Below the pieces are notes generated by a model. The model saw only the letters and a list, made by a program, of their open reading frames with translations. It did not search any database and was not told the DNA's origin. A DNA stretch of 35,217 nt, taken from positions 1 to 35,217 of the forward strand of contig JAJOHG010000266.1 of the NCBI GenBank assembly GCA_021029095.1, written 5' to 3'. The stretch comes from Phellopilus nigrolimitatus (taxonomy: Eukaryota > Basidiomycota > Agaricomycetes > Hymenochaetales > Hymenochaetaceae). The position numbers and the translations under genes were made by a program. Below, piece after piece: positions 33,631-35,217 of this stretch (its first letter is position 1; every line of letters starts with the position of its first letter).

Positions 33631-35215
33631 AAACCACGAGTGGGCTTTTTAGGAAAATACCCCAAACACCTGGTCCTTCCCTACTACAATGTCCTTGAAT
33701 TCTTGACTCGGCCTCTTCCTCGTAGTCAAGATTTCTGGTGACTGAGCTGCAATGTACATACAATCTTCATTAGCGGACGCAACGAAATCGTATATACCAC
33801 ATTCAGGAGACAGCAAACAACAGTCCTAATTTCACAATTCCAATGGACGTTTGTGATTAGCTTTCAGTGATAAATTCTGTGTTAGGACAAGCATATTGTC
33901 ATGCATATGGATGGGTGCGTACCTCAGCTTAAATTCCTTTTTTATAACTTGGCTCAGCTGTTGGTCCGAGACAACGACAAAATCTGATCTAATCAACGCG
34001 AAAGGCGCTATGAAACGTATTAAATCGAGAGCGGGATTTGGATGTATCCTGATCCTGCAATTTACTCTTAACTCTCGAACCCGGGCTATTTTCACTGCAA
34101 CGTCAAGTCCGATCTGAGCAGCCTCTTTGTCCGTCAGCGGCAGGTCCCGCTTCGCTAGTGCAAGGTACGCCGGCGCATACCACTCCTCAATAATGTATTT
34201 CTGCGCCATCTCCACTTTTAATACTTCGTCGATGTCGAACGAATGCAGTTTCGTGATCGCAAGACCTCGAATTTTTTCGAATTCCCACCTATGTGCTAAG
34301 TCCAGGACGGTGGCCCAGTGCCCAACCTGCCACTGGTCGCGCTCTTCAGTGTATGCCCTGTAATTGAATAATCAACATCAACATCCTCACGAGGAATGAC
34401 GAACGAAGCAGTGAATTTACGGTGGGTAGAGGACTTCCAAGAAAGTTCGGAACGCGGCCTCTTTAATCCCTTCGAGATGAATGGGGTTGTCGTCGCTATC
34501 ACCCTCCTGGCCGACAGTCGGGACTGCGAACATGCCACGGAAGACCTCCGATTGCTTAAACGCATCCCGCACGACTCTGAACAAGCAATTCTCAACCTGA
34601 AATGAGAGTTGAGGATGATGTAAAGATGAAGACACCCAGCTAATCGATAGGAATACGAAGCTCACCTTAAAGGTTATAAGGGTGGAGGAATAATACCTGT
34701 CGTCCCTCCTTACTATAGGAACCGTACAGATGCTGGGATCGGATAGCATGCTGCATTCAAGCTCGTCTTCACGAGGCTCGAGCATAGAATGCGCACATAA
34801 AGACGAGCCGTTCGAAGACATTTGGCAGTGTACAATGGAGGAGAGCTCTAGCAGGAATCCTCGTGTTCACCTCGCTCTATCTGCAAATCTGAGCTCCGCC
34901 AGGCTTCGAGACTTCTATCAAAGAGAAAGGCGCTCAGCCTGGATCACTTGACGGGCGTCTAATATACCTAATATTGCTTTTTCCTAAATCTTAAACAACA
35001 TCAAACATAGCGGGGTATGTGCAAAAGATTATAGTATCCGTTGCGCAGGTTGCGATGCTCTTCGACAAGACAAATAACGTACACACCAACATAAGAGAAA
35101 TACAAGATCGAGGCGGTCAAAGATTGTCGAAGGTCATGACCCAGGGCATGGTCTGCGGGTTGGGAAGCGGGATGCCGTCATTCTGGTCCAAATCCGCGTC
35201 TCCAAGCATGAAATG
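33631..35215. repeat. Segmental duplication, copy B (reaches the window edge)
   Basis: Partner of 29495-31080. Matching continues up to the last two or three bases of the window, so the true right end is not visible. It holds the second BTB gene. Differences include small indels, for example 5 extra bases (TTGGG) near 35158 compared with copy A. Confidence 0.85.
33832..34821 (-). CDS. BTB/POZ domain protein (copy B)
   Basis: Paralogue of the gene at 29613. Reverse-strand exons 34666-34821, 34421-34596, 33832-34357 splice in phase to 285 aa at the same intron positions. BTB landmarks: DDRYYSSTLITFKVENCLFR, FRGMFAVPTVGQEGDSDDNP and KEAAFRTFLEVLYP; then VLDLAHRWEFEKIRGLAITK and EEWYAPAYLALAKRDLPLT. 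The middle of the C-terminal half (RIRIHPNPALDLIRFIAPFA) has diverged from copy A. The protein ends early, at PLEL: the Trp codon that follows in copy A is a TGA here, removing about 30 residues. It remains a plausible gene. Function as a ubiquitin-ligase adaptor is inferred from the family only. Confidence 0.78.
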
Positions 35216-35217
35216 TA

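Overview
This is a nuclear segment of a filamentous basidiomycete fungus, most likely a mushroom-forming Agaricomycete. The genes are packed on both strands and cut by many short GT-AG introns, mostly 45-70 nt. The conserved genes are standard fungal housekeeping genes. The lineage-specific genes (F-box/LRR-like and BTB proteins in multiple copies, a low-complexity single-pass membrane protein) are typical of Agaricomycetes. No prokaryotic, organellar or viral features were seen. All exon joins were made by hand from reading phase, splice signals and remembered family conservation; no search was run.

Layout. About 0.26-1.2 kb (-): decayed F-box gene. 1.67-5.05 kb (+): AP-3 delta adaptin. 5.14-5.38 kb (-): orphan C-terminal exon, then a 205-bp MITE with TA target duplication (5.41-5.62 kb), then a truncated F-box relic (5.73-6.4 kb, +). 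6.87-8.75 kb (+): RbAp48/MSI1-type histone chaperone. 9.01-9.32 kb (-): tiny RAMP4/Ysy6 gene, sharing a 133-bp divergent promoter with a Bmt5-like rRNA methyltransferase (9.45-10.59 kb, +). 11.3-12.5 kb (-): tyrosine phosphatase. 12.9-14.5 and 15.3-16.8 kb (+): two tandem F-box paralogues. 17.35-17.74 kb (+): relic of a Sin3 PAH domain. 19.4-22.3 kb (-): very GC-rich single-pass membrane protein. 22.4-28.1 kb (-): SIN3 co-repressor, eleven exons, carrying one apparent 1-bp frameshift. 29.6-30.7 and 33.8-34.8 kb (-): two BTB genes inside a segmental duplication with a spacing of about 4.135 kb, enclosing a third BTB relic and a multiply broken eIF2B-gamma (GCD1-type) pseudogene.

Functional picture. 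Two chromatin genes (MSI1/RbAp48 and SIN3) belong to the same class of histone-deacetylase co-repressor complexes. The other conserved genes cover vesicle traffic (AP-3), ER membrane biogenesis (RAMP4), rRNA modification (BMT5) and phosphotyrosine signalling. Between them lie duplicating and decaying families of ubiquitin-ligase adaptors (F-box, BTB) with relics, a MITE and duplicated gene scraps. The most notable observations are the relics and junctions: the eIF2B-gamma pseudogene, the PAH relic that keeps SIN3's intron position, the SIN3 frameshift, the MITE, and the paralogous scrap of the membrane-protein gene in a promoter.
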